Positions 45,483 through 56,980 of a stretch of 64,000 bases of DNA are shown here, piece by piece. The stretch is from Pieris napi. Lineage: Eukaryota; Arthropoda; Insecta; Lepidoptera; Pieridae. Each line of letters begins with the position of its first letter. Positions within the stretch are counted from its first letter, which is position 1. Where the stretch lies: positions 8,846,501 to 8,910,500 of the forward strand of contig NC_062238.1 in NCBI RefSeq assembly GCF_905475465.1, in the 5' to 3' direction. The notes beneath the pieces were generated by a model, which did no database searches, had not been told where the DNA came from, and saw only the letters and a program-made list of their open reading frames with translations. The position numbers were made by a program, and so were the translations under genes.

Positions 45483-47691
45483 CCTAACCTAACCTAACCA
45501 ATCTAAATAATATTTGTTTTTTTGGACAGCTCCGACCTAAATAATAATTGTTTATTCAAGCCTCGGCAACTCGGCGTCTTGGTCGCCTTCGGCCTCCAAA
45601 AATTCATATACTAACCTAACCTAACCAATCTAAATAATATTTGTTTTTTTGGACTGCGCCGACCTAAATAATAATTGTTTATTCAAGCCTCGGCAACTCG
45701 GCGTCTTGGTCGCCTTCGACGACCAAATATTCATATACTAACCTAACCTAACCAATCTAAATAATATTTGTTTTTTTGGACAGCTCCTACCTAAATAATA
45801 ATTGTTTATTCAAGCCTCGGCAACTCGGCGTCTTGGTCGCCTTCGACGACCAAATATTCATATACTAACCTAACCTAACCTAACCTAACCTAACCTAACC
45901 AATCTAAATAATATTTGTTTTTTTGGACAGCGCCGACCTAAATAATAATTGTTTATTCAAGCCTCGGCAAATAGGCGTCTTGGTCGCCTTCGGTGACCAA
46001 ATATTCATATTGTACCCTAACCTAACCAATCTAAATAATATTTGTTTTTTTGGACAGCTACGACCTAAATAATAATTGTTTATTCAAGCCTCGGCAACTC
46101 GGCGTCTTGGTCGCCTCCGGCGACCAAATATTCATATACTAACCTAACCTAACCTAACCAATCTAAATAATATTTGTTTTTTTGGACAGCGCCGACCTAA
46201 ATAATAATTGTTTATTCAAGCCTCGGCAACTCGGCGTCTTGGTCGCCTTTGGTGACCAAATATTCATATACTAGCCTAACCTAACCTAACCTAACCTAAC
46301 CGATCTAAATAATATTTGTTTTTTTGGACAGCTCCGACCTAAATAATAATTGTTTATTCAAGCCTCGGCAACTCGGCGTCTTGGTCGCCTTCGACGACCA
46401 AATATTCATATACTAACCTAACCTAACCAATCTAAATAATATTTGTTTTTTTGGACAGCTCCTACCTAAATAATAATTGTTTATTCAAGCCTCGGCAACT
46501 CGGCGTCTTGGTCGCCTTCGACGACCAAATATTCATATACTAACCTAACCTAACCAATCTAAATAATATTTGTTTTTTTGGACAGCTCCGACCTAAATAA
46601 TAATTGTTTATTCAAGCCTCGGCAACTCGGCGTCTTGGTCGCCTTCGGCCTCCAAAAATTCATATACTAACCTAACCTAACCAATCTAAATAATATTTGT
46701 TTTTTTGGACTGCGCCGACCTAAATAATAATTGTTTATTCAAGCCTCGGCAACTCGGCGTCTTGGTCGCCTTCGACGACCAAATATTCATATACTAACCT
46801 AACCTAACCAATCTAAATAATATTTGTTTTTTTGGACAGCTCCGACCTAAATAATAATTGTTTATTCAAGCCTCGGCAACTCGGCATCTTGGTCGCCTTC
46901 GACGACCAAATATTCATATACTAACCTAACCTAACCTAACCTAACCAATCTAAATAATATTTGTTTTTTTGGACAGCGCCGACCTAAATAATAATTGTTT
47001 ATTCAAGCCTCGGCAACTCGGCGTCTTGGTCGCCTCCGGCGACCAAATATTCATATACTAACCTAACCTAACCTAACCTAACCTAACCTAACCTAACCTA
47101 ACCTAACCTAACCTAACCTAACCTAACCAATCTAAATAATATTTGTTTTTTTGGACAGCGCCGACCTAAATAATAATTGTTTATTCAAGCCTCGGCAACT
47201 CGGCGTCTTGGTCGCCTTCGGCCTCCAAAAATTCATATACTAACCTAACCTAACCAATCTAAATAATATTTGTTTTTTTGGACTGCGCCGACCTAAATAA
47301 TAATTGTTTATTCAAGCCTCGGCAACTCGGCGTCTTGGTCGCCTTCGACGACCAAATATTCATATACTAACCTAACCTAACCAATCTAAATAATATTTGT
47401 TTTTTTGGACAGCTCCGACCTAAATAATAATTGTTTATTCAAGCCTCGGCAACTCGGCGTCTTGGTCGCCTTCGACGACCAAATATTCATATACTAACCT
47501 AACCTAACCTAACCTAACCAATCTAAATAATATTTGTTTTTTTGGACAGCGCCGACCTAAATAATAATTGTTTATTCAAGCCTCGGCAACTCGGCGTCTT
47601 GGTCGCCTTCGACGACCAAATATTCATATACTAACCTAACCTAACCTAACCTAACCTAACCTAACCTAACCTAACCTAACCTAACCTAACC
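45483..47691. repeat. 127-bp CCTAA-containing satellite, fourth block
   Basis: Direct monomers as before. It includes the longest pure CCTAA runs of the window: about 13 units at 47,061-47,128 and about 11 units at the right end (47,636-47,691), where element 2 sits. A two-monomer pattern recurs: a ggcctccaaaaattc monomer is followed by one with ggactgcgcc and gacgacc. Confidence 0.95.
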
Positions 47692-48878
47692 AAAAAAAAG
47701 CTAAGTGTACAAGCCCAGCTAAAAACGATCCAACGCAAGTTTGCCCAAAAGATTATAGGATCATACAGGACGGTGTCATACGAGGCAGCCACAGTACTGG
47801 CTGGACTGCTCCCACTCGATCTTAGACTCAAAAAAGCTGCAGCGCTTTATGAAACCAGAAAACATGGCACGCTTCCGGAGCTTAAAGACATAGAAGTCGA
47901 AAAGAAGGTTCCATATACCGAAGGCCCACACCCAGCCAAAGCTCTGAGAACAGGCTACACACCGCTTCATACGGAGGAAGAGATAGCAGCTATTGAAACT
48001 GAGACCAAGATTTTCACAGACGGCAGTAAAATAGAAGGAAAGACCGGCGCGGCGGTAGTATTGATAGATGACGGTGAGAATAAAACTAAAAAGTACAAAC
48101 TTGGAAACCACTGCTCGGTGTATCAGGCGGAGCTGCTCGCAATAAACTCAGCACTGGAGGTACTCGGAAAATCGGGAAAAAGGCAAGCCGCCATTCTAAG
48201 CGACTCAAGGTCGGCTCTAGAGGCGATAACCAGCACGAGAACCAAAAACCGACTCGCCCACGAAGCAAGGAACAAGATTGAGAGCTGTAGAGAGGCAGGC
48301 CAAGAAGTCCAACTATACTGGGTTAAAGCACATGCAGGACTCCAGGGAAATGAAGCTGCAGACACGGCTGCAAAAGAAGCAGCCCTTAACCTCAAATGCA
48401 AACCACACTACAACACCTGCCCCATATCGTATGTAAAACGTCTACTCAGAGAAAAGTCCAAGGCGGAGTGGCAAACACGATATCAGAACTCAAAAATGCA
48501 TCTGTCACAAAGATCTTCTTCTCATCACCGGAGCAAGCGTACAGGGCTTTCAAGAATGGCAGACTTACTAATAAGCTAACGCAGATGCTCACGGGGCATG
48601 GCGGGTTCTCCGAATACCTGCATAGGTTTAAGTGTAAGGGGGACCCGACGTGCCCTTGTGACCAACAAAGCACCCAAGACGTAAGACACTGTCTTCTTGA
48701 GTGTCCGCGCCACGCCCTAGCAAGGCTGGACCTCGAACAAGTTATCGGAACGGGTAAAATAACGATGGAGGACTTGTCGCAAGTAATGAACAATGCAGAA
48801 CTTAGACGCCATTTTGAAAATTATGCGACAAAAATAGTCACAACATTACTTAAAGAAAATAAGAGTAAATTAAGCTAA
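47692..48878 (+). pseudogene. Pol C-terminus of element 2 (RNase H), frameshifted
   Basis: First frame (to about 48,495): LKTIQRKFAQKI, SYRTVSYEAATVLAGLLPLD, then RNase H with FTDGSKIEGK, YQAELLAI, LSDSRSALEAI and HAGLQGNEAADTAAKEA. Near 48,495, after WQTRYQNSK, the frame shifts. The protein continues in the frame ending at 48,878 with SVTKIFFSSPEQ, MLTGHGGFSEYLHRF, a CPCDQQ...HCLLEC zinc-like motif and a lysine-rich end. One small indel explains the break. Confidence 0.8.
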
Positions 48879-49284
48879 ACAAGAATGTAAATATTTTAGT
48901 TAGTAATCATAGTATATAAAAATTGTAAATTGAAATTCTGTTAGAATCGTTCATCAAAAGTGTAAATGTACAAACCACGTTGCAGCATTATATAATTATT
49001 ATCATTATTTAAGCACCAAAACACGCATGTGAAATAAATGTTTCTCCTATGTAGTTGTAGATGTTATTGTTGTATACTTTAACTAAAAATAAATAATAAC
49101 AATTATAATTGATACTCATCAAACGACCCCTGCGACAGACCCATAAAATATTAGAATAGAAGTTAAAGTATAGAATAATAAAATGTTGTAAAAGTTATGA
49201 ATTAAAATAGACTACAATTCGTTGAAATCCTCAATAAAGAACCTAATTTTTCTGTAGTTTTACTCATAGGAGCTTAGATGCACA

Positions 49285-49322
49285 ACGACCCCGGCGATAA
49301 AGTAGCCGGGGGAGGTAGGCCT
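49285..49322 (+). other. Conserved 3' hairpin of element 2
   Basis: Reads CCCCGGC, loop gataaagta, GCCGGGG, a perfect 7-bp stem, followed by gaggtaggcct. The loop and flanks are the same as in element 1. The 3' UTR before it (48,879-49,284) is AT-rich with no other feature. Confidence 0.7.
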
Positions 49323-49354
49323 TACTAGGGTCTCGTATATTTTTAATTAAAAAA

Positions 49355-51436
49355 CCTAACCTAACCAATCTAAATAATATTTGTTTTTTTGGACAGCGCC
49401 GACCTAAATAATAATTGTTTATTCAAGCCTCGGCAACTCGGCGTCTTGGTCGCCTTCGGCCTCCAAAAATTCATATACTAACCTAACCTAACCAATCTAA
49501 ATAATATTTGTTTTTTTGGACTGCGCCGACCTAAATAATAATTGTTTATTCAAGCCTCGGCAACTCGGCGTCTTGGTCGCCTTCGACGACCAAATATTCA
49601 TATACTAACCTAACCTAACCAATCTAAATAATATTTGTTTTTTTGGACAGCTCCGACCTAAATAATAATTGTTTATTCAAGCCTCGGCAACTCGGCGTCT
49701 TGGTCGCCTTCGGCCTCCAAAAATTCATATACTAACCTAACCTAACCAATCTAAATAATATTTGTTTTTTTGTCTGCGCCGACCTAAATAATAATTGTTT
49801 ATTCAAGCCTCGGCAACTCGGCGTCTTGGTCGCCTTCGACGACCAAATATTCATATACTAACCTAACCTAACCAATCTAAATAATATTTGTTTTTTTGGA
49901 CAGCTCCGACCTAAATAATAATTGTTTATTCAAGCCTCGGCAACTCGGCGTCTTGGTCGCCTTCGACGACCAAATATTCATATACTAACCTAACCTAACC
50001 TAACCTAACCAATCTAAATAATATTTGTTTTTTTGGACAGCGCCGACCTAAATAAAAATTGTTTATTCAAGCCTCGGCAACTCGGCGTCTTGGTCGCCTT
50101 CGACGACCAAATATTCATATACTAACCTAACCTAACCAATCTAAATAATATTTGTTTTTTTGGACAGCTCCGACCTAAATAATAATTGTTTATTCAAGCC
50201 TCGGCAACTCGGCGTCTTGGTCGCCTTCGACGACCAAATATTCATATACTAACCTAACCTAACCAATCTAAATAATATTTGTTTTTTTGGACAGCTCCGA
50301 CCTAAATAATAATTGTTTATTCAAGCCTCGGCAACTCGGCGTCTTGGTCGCCTTCGGTGAACAAATATTCATATTATACCCTAACCTAACCAATCTATAT
50401 AATATTTGTTTTTTTGGACAGCGCCGACCTAAATAATAATTATTTATTCAAGCCTCGGCAACTCGGCGTCTTGGTCGCCTTCGACGACCAAATATTCATA
50501 TACTAACCTAACCTAACCAATCTAAATAATATTTGTTTTTTTGGACAGCTCCGACCTAAATAATAATTGTTTATTCAAGCCTCGGCAACTCGGCGTCTTG
50601 GTCGCCTTCGGCCTCCAAAAATTCATATACTAACCTAACCTAACCAATCTAAATAATATTTGTTTTTTTGGACTGCGCCGACCTAAATAATAATTGTTTA
50701 TTCAAGCCTCGGCAACTCGGCGTCTTGGTCGCCTTCGACGACCAAATATTCATATACTAACCTAACCTAACCAATCTAAATAATATTTGTTTTTTTGGAC
50801 AGCTCCGACCTAAATAATAATTGTTTATTCAAGCCTCGGCAACTCGGCGTCTTGGTCGCCTTCGGCCTCCAAAAATTCATATACTAACCTAACCTAACCA
50901 ATCTAAATAATATTTGTTTTTTTGTCTGCGCCGACCTAAATAATAATTGTTTATTCAAGCCTCGGCAACTCGGCGTCTTGGTCGCCTTCGACGACCAAAT
51001 ATTCATATACTAACCTAACCTAACCAATCTAAATAATATTTGTTTTTTTGGACAGCTCCGACCTAAATAATAATTGTTTATTCAAGCCTCGGCAACTCGG
51101 CGTCTTGGTCGCCTTCGACGACCAAATATTCATATACTAACCTAACCTAACCAATCTAAATAATATTTGTTTTTTTGGACAGCTCCGACCTAAATAATAA
51201 TTGTTTATTCAAGCCTCGGCAACTCGGCGTCTTGGTCGCCTTCGACGACCAAATATTCATATACTAACCTAACCTAACCTAACCTAACCAATCTAAATAA
51301 TATTTGTTTTTTTGGACAGCGCCGACCTAAATAATAATTGTTTATTCAAGCCTCGGCAACTCGGCGTCTTGGTCGCCTCCGGCGACCAAATATTCATATA
51401 CTAACCTAACCTAACCTAACCTAACCTAACCTAACC
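49355..51436. repeat. 127-bp CCTAA-containing satellite, fifth block
   Basis: About 16 monomers. The order of variants (ggcctcc, gacgacc, ggcctcc, gacgacc, gacgacc ...) repeats at 49,460-50,000 and 50,600-51,130 including a shared defect (tttgtctgcgcc lacking gga), so a block of several monomers was copied. It ends in a CCTAA run that receives the poly(A) side of the TRAS-like element. Confidence 0.95.
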
Positions 51437-51705
51437 TTTTTTTTTTTTTTTTTTTTATCCTGGGGAAACCCGATTACGGGCGCCCGCGCCTGGGCAAATT
51501 GTTAAATGGCGCGGGGAGTGTGGGGGTCAAGGTCTTAAAGTGATGACCCCATACCCACTAAAACCACCAGGGCCCACTGTTCGCTATGGGACGAGGGCGG
51601 GTAACAGCTAGGCCTTTTCACCGCGCCCCGTCCAGCGAATGCCGCTTACGCGACTCTCATAATAAGTTTATATTTATATACATATACACACACATAATTA
51701 CAATT

Positions 51706-54700
51706 TTAAGAGGACTCCACATGGACTTCCCGGGCCCTCTCGGCTTGCTCTTTACACCGCATTACCACGCCACAGTATGTGGATAAAACTGTCCACTTCT
51801 CTAAATCGGCCACAGCCTTCTTTATTATTGTAGAAAGGCTCAGATCTGTCCCAAAGGCTGCAACCAGGTTGCGCCTTTCTTCCGCCCACGCCGGACAAGC
51901 CGCTAATGTGTGTGCGGCATCGTCAACAAGTTCCTGGCAATGGTGACACGCAGAGGTCAGTTCCCGTCTGATGCGGTGGAGGTATTTGCCAAAACAGCCG
52001 TGTCCTGATATGACCTGCACCAGACGAAAAGTCAAAGGACCACGCTTCTTCTCCAGCCACTCGTTCAGGACGGGCAAGATCGCATTTACCGTATTCCGTC
52101 CCATTTGTGCACCTTCCAACTCGGCCCTCCAATCTAGTATCACGCGCTGGCCGGCGTCCAGCCGCCAGGAGCGTATGGTCTCAGTGGCTGGTTCAGTTCC
52201 CGCTTCGCGTGCATCAGCCCTGCGCCAATAGACGTCAGCCAGAGCGGTAGCTTCGAGGTGCCAGGGCGCGGAACCTGCGATCAAACACACGGCATCGTAT
52301 GACACCGTGCGATACGCCCGCGCAACCCTGATCATTATTGATTTTTGGGCTCGCCTGAGAATTTGTTTGTTTTGCCGGGACAACCTATCAGCCCATACTG
52401 GGCACCCGTACAGGGCTTGGGATTTAAGAACGCCGGAAAAGAGTCGGCGACAACCCTCACTCGGCCCGCCTAGATTCGGCATAATCCGGCTGAGAGCCAA
52501 TGACGTGGCGGTGAGCTTCGGGGCAAGTGCCGCGAAGTGCGATCGAAATGTCCACCGGGAATCTAGTACCAGGCCCAAATACTTCAAGGACTTTCCTACC
52601 TCAATGGACACTCCTGCAACGACGATGTGCGCTCCCGCTGGAGGCGCTCGCCTTGGGCCGTGGAAACAGATCGCTTCGGACTTCTCCAGTGCGACACGCA
52701 GGCCGAGGTGTCTTATCTGCGCCACGACTTGAGCTACCCCAGCAGTCACTCGACGACTCGCCTCGACGTAGGTACCGCCAGATGCCACAACCAAGGTATC
52801 ATCGGCGTAACAGATCACCCGAACACCTAAGGGCAACGATGCTTGAAGAACACCATTATAGCCCATGTTCCACAGCAGAGGCCCGAGAACGGAACCCTGT
52901 GGCACACCGCATGTGACTCGGTAGCCTCTCCAAGCATCCCTACCAGGAAACACAATTTTACGATTAAGGAGGTAAGACTCTACAAGCCTTTGGAGATATA
53001 ATGGTATTCCATGATGCACTAAACCTCGCAGAATAGCCTCGTGAGGAATGGTGTTGAAGGCGTTGGCAATGTCAAGGGATACCGCTATTGCAACACCACC
53101 CTGTTCCGTGGTCTCCTCGCTTATTTCTCGGACCTCTGCGATTGCGTCCACAGTTGACCGCGAACGCCGGAATCCAAACTGGGCACTGTGCAGATCTGGT
53201 CCGATAGTTTCCAGGTGTGTATTTATCCTTTTGGCCATAATCCGCTCTAGGATTTTGCCACTCTCATCCAGCAATACAATTGGGCGGTAAGCAGAGGGGG
53301 ATGTTTCTGCTTTGCCGGGTTTCTTAATCAGCACTAATTTCCCAGTCTTCCAGGCTGAAGGAAACTCTCCCCTCTGCATTATCCGCGTCAACAAGCCGCA
53401 GAACCGCCACGCCATTTCTTCGTCTTTAAGGGCGAGAGCCCACACCTTGCCATGAAGGCCATCAGGGCCTGGGGCTGTGTTCTTAGCCACGATCCTTGCC
53501 AATGCTGCATCTAATTCTTCGCGTGTCACGCGCATTGACTCTTCGCTTGGAATCGAGTAGTTCGCTAGTGTAGGTGTGCACGCATTTCCACACGGAAATA
53601 AAGTGGCTACCACTGAGTCAAGAAGCGAAGGTTGCATGCTAGACGTCAGTGGCGGCGCCCAGGGTCGCAATTTGCTCATTACAAGTCGAAAGGGGCGGCC
53701 CCAGGGGTCGTCTTGTAACGTATTAAGGAACTCATTCCAAGCCGTTTCTTTGGACTCCGCTATTGCTACCCTTAGGTTCCTTTTGGCAGCCTGGTAATCT
53801 ACGTATAGCCGTTCCTCTTCCTCTTGACTACGACGTGCTTGTGGTCGGCGCCTATACCGCGTAAATATCCTTCGCGACCTCACACAGAACGATCGAAGAA
53901 CAGCCAGTTCGTCGGACCACCAGTAAACCTTATTCCTCGGCCTCAAGATTCGTACGCGGCTCATTGACACATCTGAAAGGTCCGCTAACGCTTTCGTATG
54001 CCACCGAACTTCATTTTCTATATCAGTATTCCTAATCGGGCCAGAACACCAAGACTTAACTATTGTCGCCTCTTCAAACACGACTCTATCCAACGACCTC
54101 AGCGACCATTTATTGCCGATTTCAGACGGAATGAGATTTTGTCCAGCTGGAGTGATACAGGACAATGGTAGGATTCGAAATTGGATATATCTATGATCCG
54201 ACAATGTTTCTACCTTTGTCATAACCTCCCAATCTTCCACGCGACGAGCAAGACAGGAACTCGCAAAAGTGACATCAACGATGGAGCCTCCCGCTCTGCG
54301 TACGCACGTATGCTCGGAGCCTTTATTTAGCACTGTCAGATTATACATTGCGGCCCATCGTAACAGGGCCTGTCCTCGTCCACGGTCATCCAGCGTCCCC
54401 CACGCAGCCGACTTCGCGTTAAAGTCACCGGCGACGATTACCTCGTGGGGGCGGGCCCAATCGACCAGTGCGCCTATCTCGACTAGGAACCGCTCGAACT
54501 CCATGAGCGTCTTGTTTGGAGAACAGTAGGCGCTTATTACGACAAGATTCTCTGAGACTCGGACGGCGACACAGCCGCGACCCTTTCGGTGCGGTCCTGA
54601 AAGTGCCACCCGGTCATTGTCGAGTATAACGGCCGCCAGGCCTTCCCTATCCACAAACCAATTTTGTCTTTGAGATACGGTCCTCAAGTCTGAGATGTAC

Positions 54701-54819
54701 GGTTCAGACATTATGGCGACATTGATGGACCACTGTGCCATACTTTGTGTCAGGAGATCCTGGGCATTGGCACAGTGGTTAAGGTTACCTTGGAGGAATC
54801 GAAGGGTTGTGCTAGGCAT
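51706..54819 (-). CDS. ORF2 of the TRAS-like element: endonuclease and reverse transcriptase
   Basis: 1,037 aa. The N-terminal endonuclease shows SEPYISDL, VAGDFNAKSAAWG and LSDHRYIQF. The reverse transcriptase shows TAPGPDGL, YRPIVLLDESGKILE, SLDIANAFNTIPH, GVPQGSVLGPLLWN and CYADDTLVV (YADD near 52,800-52,811). There is no RNase H domain, as expected for the R1 clade. The C-terminus has a CHHCQELVDDAAHTLAAC zinc motif. The ATG overlaps the ORF1 stop in ATGCCTAG (54,819-54,812), so translation probably depends on termination and re-initiation. GC content is higher than in the surrounding satellite. Confidence 0.9.
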   Translation of the reverse strand: MPSTTLRFLQGNLNHCANAQDLLTQSMAQWSINVAIMSEPYISDLRTVSQRQNWFVDREGLAAVILDNDRVALSGPHRKGRGCVAVRVSENLVVISAYCSPNKTLMEFERFLVEIGALVDWARPHEVIVAGDFNAKSAAWGTLDDRGRGQALLRWAAMYNLTVLNKGSEHTCVRRAGGSIVDVTFASSCLARRVEDWEVMTKVETLSDHRYIQFRILPLSCITPAGQNLIPSEIGNKWSLRSLDRVVFEEATIVKSWCSGPIRNTDIENEVRWHTKALADLSDVSMSRVRILRPRNKVYWWSDELAVLRSFCVRSRRIFTRYRRRPQARRSQEEEERLYVDYQAAKRNLRVAIAESKETAWNEFLNTLQDDPWGRPFRLVMSKLRPWAPPLTSSMQPSLLDSVVATLFPCGNACTPTLANYSIPSEESMRVTREELDAALARIVAKNTAPGPDGLHGKVWALALKDEEMAWRFCGLLTRIMQRGEFPSAWKTGKLVLIKKPGKAETSPSAYRPIVLLDESGKILERIMAKRINTHLETIGPDLHSAQFGFRRSRSTVDAIAEVREISEETTEQGGVAIAVSLDIANAFNTIPHEAILRGLVHHGIPLYLQRLVESYLLNRKIVFPGRDAWRGYRVTCGVPQGSVLGPLLWNMGYNGVLQASLPLGVRVICYADDTLVVASGGTYVEASRRVTAGVAQVVAQIRHLGLRVALEKSEAICFHGPRRAPPAGAHIVVAGVSIEVGKSLKYLGLVLDSRWTFRSHFAALAPKLTATSLALSRIMPNLGGPSEGCRRLFSGVLKSQALYGCPVWADRLSRQNKQILRRAQKSIMIRVARAYRTVSYDAVCLIAGSAPWHLEATALADVYWRRADAREAGTEPATETIRSWRLDAGQRVILDWRAELEGAQMGRNTVNAILPVLNEWLEKKRGPLTFRLVQVISGHGCFGKYLHRIRRELTSACHHCQELVDDAAHTLAACPAWAEERRNLVAAFGTDLSLSTIIKKAVADLEKWTVLSTYCGVVMRCKEQAERAREVHVESS

Positions 54820-56980
54820 TCACGCTTCCATCTAAGTGCATTGGTTCCCCGTCCGGTGGGGGAGACTCGGTCGGAACGTTGTTGTGCCGCGGCCTCTCTC
54901 TTCTTGCAACTTTGGCGCTAGGGGCCGGACATTTAGCACTCCCCAGCCGATGGTCAGCCTTTCGGCCCGCTTCTTGGCAAAGGACGCACATGAGTTTGCC
55001 CACGCAAGTCGCGGCCCTGTGACCTGGTTGTGCGCAGCGGTAGCAGAGACCGCTACGATCTGTACCAAATGTGCACCTGCTGGCTACGTGCCCGTTTTGA
55101 AGGCACCGGTAACACCTTATCTCTCTCCGCTCCAGAATGGTGACCCTAGCTGCGACCCAGCCTATGAGAAGTCGACCCTTAGAAATTTGTTTAGCCGCAA
55201 GGATCGGACAACGGACCCAGGCCCCAAACAAACCAGTACTGTCCGGCCGCACCTCACTCACCGTTATTAGCTCCCGGTTACAGCCACCCTTCTCCGCTAT
55301 AGCTATTTTGATATCATCTGACGTGACTGAGTCATCAAGGCCAGCCACTCGAACCTCGGCACACTTTTCAGGTCGCGACACGTTCACCCCGCTAGGACAG
55401 ACATCCTTCAATTTCCTGGCTAGGGCATCGGCCTTGTCTCCACTATGTGATCCAGGTAGCTCTAGGATCACCGCTCCCGTCACCGCCCGCTTAAACTTGA
55501 CGGCTTCAATGCCCAGATCACTCAAACAAATTTTTTCCTTTGCCTCCCGTAGTACGGAGGCGTAAGACATATCCTGTTCCTTCTCGGTGATCGTGAGTAC
55601 AACGGCCGTAGATCTTGGGGCCTTCAGCTTTACTCGTGGCCGTTGAACGGTCGTAGCTGCGGGCTTTACGATGCTAGCGGTTGGGGTATCCTTGCTAGTT
55701 GCGTTCCCCTTCTTGGCCTGTTTGCGCTTCCTGGTCACTGTTTTCCACTCCTGCTCGCCAGTGGCCTCCAGGTTGCTCTGGGTTGGTGGAATCTGCGCAC
55801 TTAGGGCATCGGGTGCATTGTTAGCATCAAGTGCCCGCATTTTCTTTCCTTTCCTAGGTTTCCGCTTCTGCTCTAGCGAGTCTCCTCCTATGCTCTTTGG
55901 CGTAGAGTCTCCAGTTGGAATCGGATCCGCTGCTAATGGTGGTCGAATTTTTGGTTCCGCATTTAGGCGAGGCTCCAGGTTGGCGAGTCTCGCACTAAGA
56001 CATTCGCCCATTTGTCTCATTAAACGACCTTCGAGCTCGGCCAAAAGTTGTGGTAGCTGCGGAGATGGTGAGGATTTCCGTGGTTGCTCTTTATGCACCG
56101 GTTTCCTGGAACACTCTTGGATCAGGGTTCTCAACTCAGCCATTTCTTTTTGAAGTGCTTCCACCTGTCCACGAAGCCTCTCATTTTCGTTTCGGAGAGC
56201 CCTCGTCTCGTCACTGACTGTACGGTCAGCTAGCTCTTCGGCGTCTCTGCGAATTGAGGTTACCGCCTGTTTAAGCGCTGCCACAAAGGTGCCCTTTAGG
56301 TTGCTCGAATTTCGGGCGACTTTATCCACGGCGGCGAGGCTGGCCTCAATCCTCACCTTTGGGTCAGCGAGCCGTTCCGTTTGCGCTATGCTACTTATTT
56401 TTGTTGGGGGACTGGGAGTCGCCTCTAGCAATTCCGCTTCAGTCCTCTTCTCCCGTTCTACTCGTTGGAGTTTAGTTAAGGCAGCCCGGGACTTTCTCGT
56501 CGAGTGAGGGGTTCCAGTGTCGCTAGAACTACATTCCGCCTTCCTTCTTTTCCGACGAAAGAATCGCGCCGGTCGTCCTTGTACATGTGGTGAGTTGATG
56601 GAGGCATACGACGCGTCAGCGCTGAGCATCTCACAACTCGTCTCCAGACTGGCCTCCATCATTTGTCGTCCCATATTTGTTTCAATATCAGTAATAGCCT
56701 CAACTTCTCGGTCTACTGTGATGTTATTTGGACTCGATGAGGGTAGTGGAGTTCGCACCAAGACCACTCTACACTCTTTGAGAGGGACAGGCGTACTCCG
56801 GTTGGACATCTCGCTCTCATCCCTTTCATTCTCCTTCACATCTTCACATCCTACACCTCTCTCCTCCTTCTCTTTCTCATGAGTTTTGCCCCCCCCCAGA
56901 GTACGGTGGGGCTTAGCCATGGCATCGCCATGGGTGGGATTTAACCCACCTGGGGTAGTTAAACGTGTATTAAAACTCAT
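54812..56980 (-). CDS. ORF1 (gag) of the TRAS-like element
   Basis: 722 aa. It has a basic and serine-rich N-terminal region, a coiled coil around residues 255-300 (RALRNENERLRGQVEALQKE), a basic middle part (KPRKGKKMRA), and three C-terminal zinc knuckles: CYRCLQNGHVASRC, CYRCAQPGHRAATC and CVLC...H...C. This layout is typical for R1-clade gag, which packages element RNA. The ATG at 56,980 gives MSFNTRLTTPGG. A second in-frame ATG further in cannot be excluded as start. Confidence 0.88.
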   Translation of the reverse strand: MSFNTRLTTPGGLNPTHGDAMAKPHRTLGGGKTHEKEKEERGVGCEDVKENERDESEMSNRSTPVPLKECRVVLVRTPLPSSSPNNITVDREVEAITDIETNMGRQMMEASLETSCEMLSADASYASINSPHVQGRPARFFRRKRRKAECSSSDTGTPHSTRKSRAALTKLQRVEREKRTEAELLEATPSPPTKISSIAQTERLADPKVRIEASLAAVDKVARNSSNLKGTFVAALKQAVTSIRRDAEELADRTVSDETRALRNENERLRGQVEALQKEMAELRTLIQECSRKPVHKEQPRKSSPSPQLPQLLAELEGRLMRQMGECLSARLANLEPRLNAEPKIRPPLAADPIPTGDSTPKSIGGDSLEQKRKPRKGKKMRALDANNAPDALSAQIPPTQSNLEATGEQEWKTVTRKRKQAKKGNATSKDTPTASIVKPAATTVQRPRVKLKAPRSTAVVLTITEKEQDMSYASVLREAKEKICLSDLGIEAVKFKRAVTGAVILELPGSHSGDKADALARKLKDVCPSGVNVSRPEKCAEVRVAGLDDSVTSDDIKIAIAEKGGCNRELITVSEVRPDSTGLFGAWVRCPILAAKQISKGRLLIGWVAARVTILERREIRCYRCLQNGHVASRCTFGTDRSGLCYRCAQPGHRAATCVGKLMCVLCQEAGRKADHRLGSAKCPAPSAKVARRERPRHNNVPTESPPPDGEPMHLDGSVNA

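Larger units (their letters stand above)
47692..49354 (+). mobile_element. RNase H-bearing non-LTR retrotransposon 2, strongly 5'-truncated
   Basis: Begins at CCTAACC|aaaaaaaagctaag inside the reverse-transcriptase thumb region and ends ttttaattaaaaaa|CCTAACC. It contains the end of pol, a 3' UTR of about 475 bp and the conserved 3' hairpin. Protein sequence differs clearly from element 1, so this is another family or subfamily. Sense strand is CCTAA, as in element 1. Confidence 0.85.

Noticed and set aside
47061..47128. Long CCTAA run as a true chromosome end
   Set aside because: Runs are short (up to about 13 units) and embedded in satellite monomers and retroelements on both sides, so they are internal.
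51706..54819. Search for an RNase H domain in the TRAS-like ORF2
   Set aside because: No TDGS, AEL or SDS-type motifs occur after the reverse transcriptase. Only a CCHC zinc motif is present, as expected for the R1 clade.
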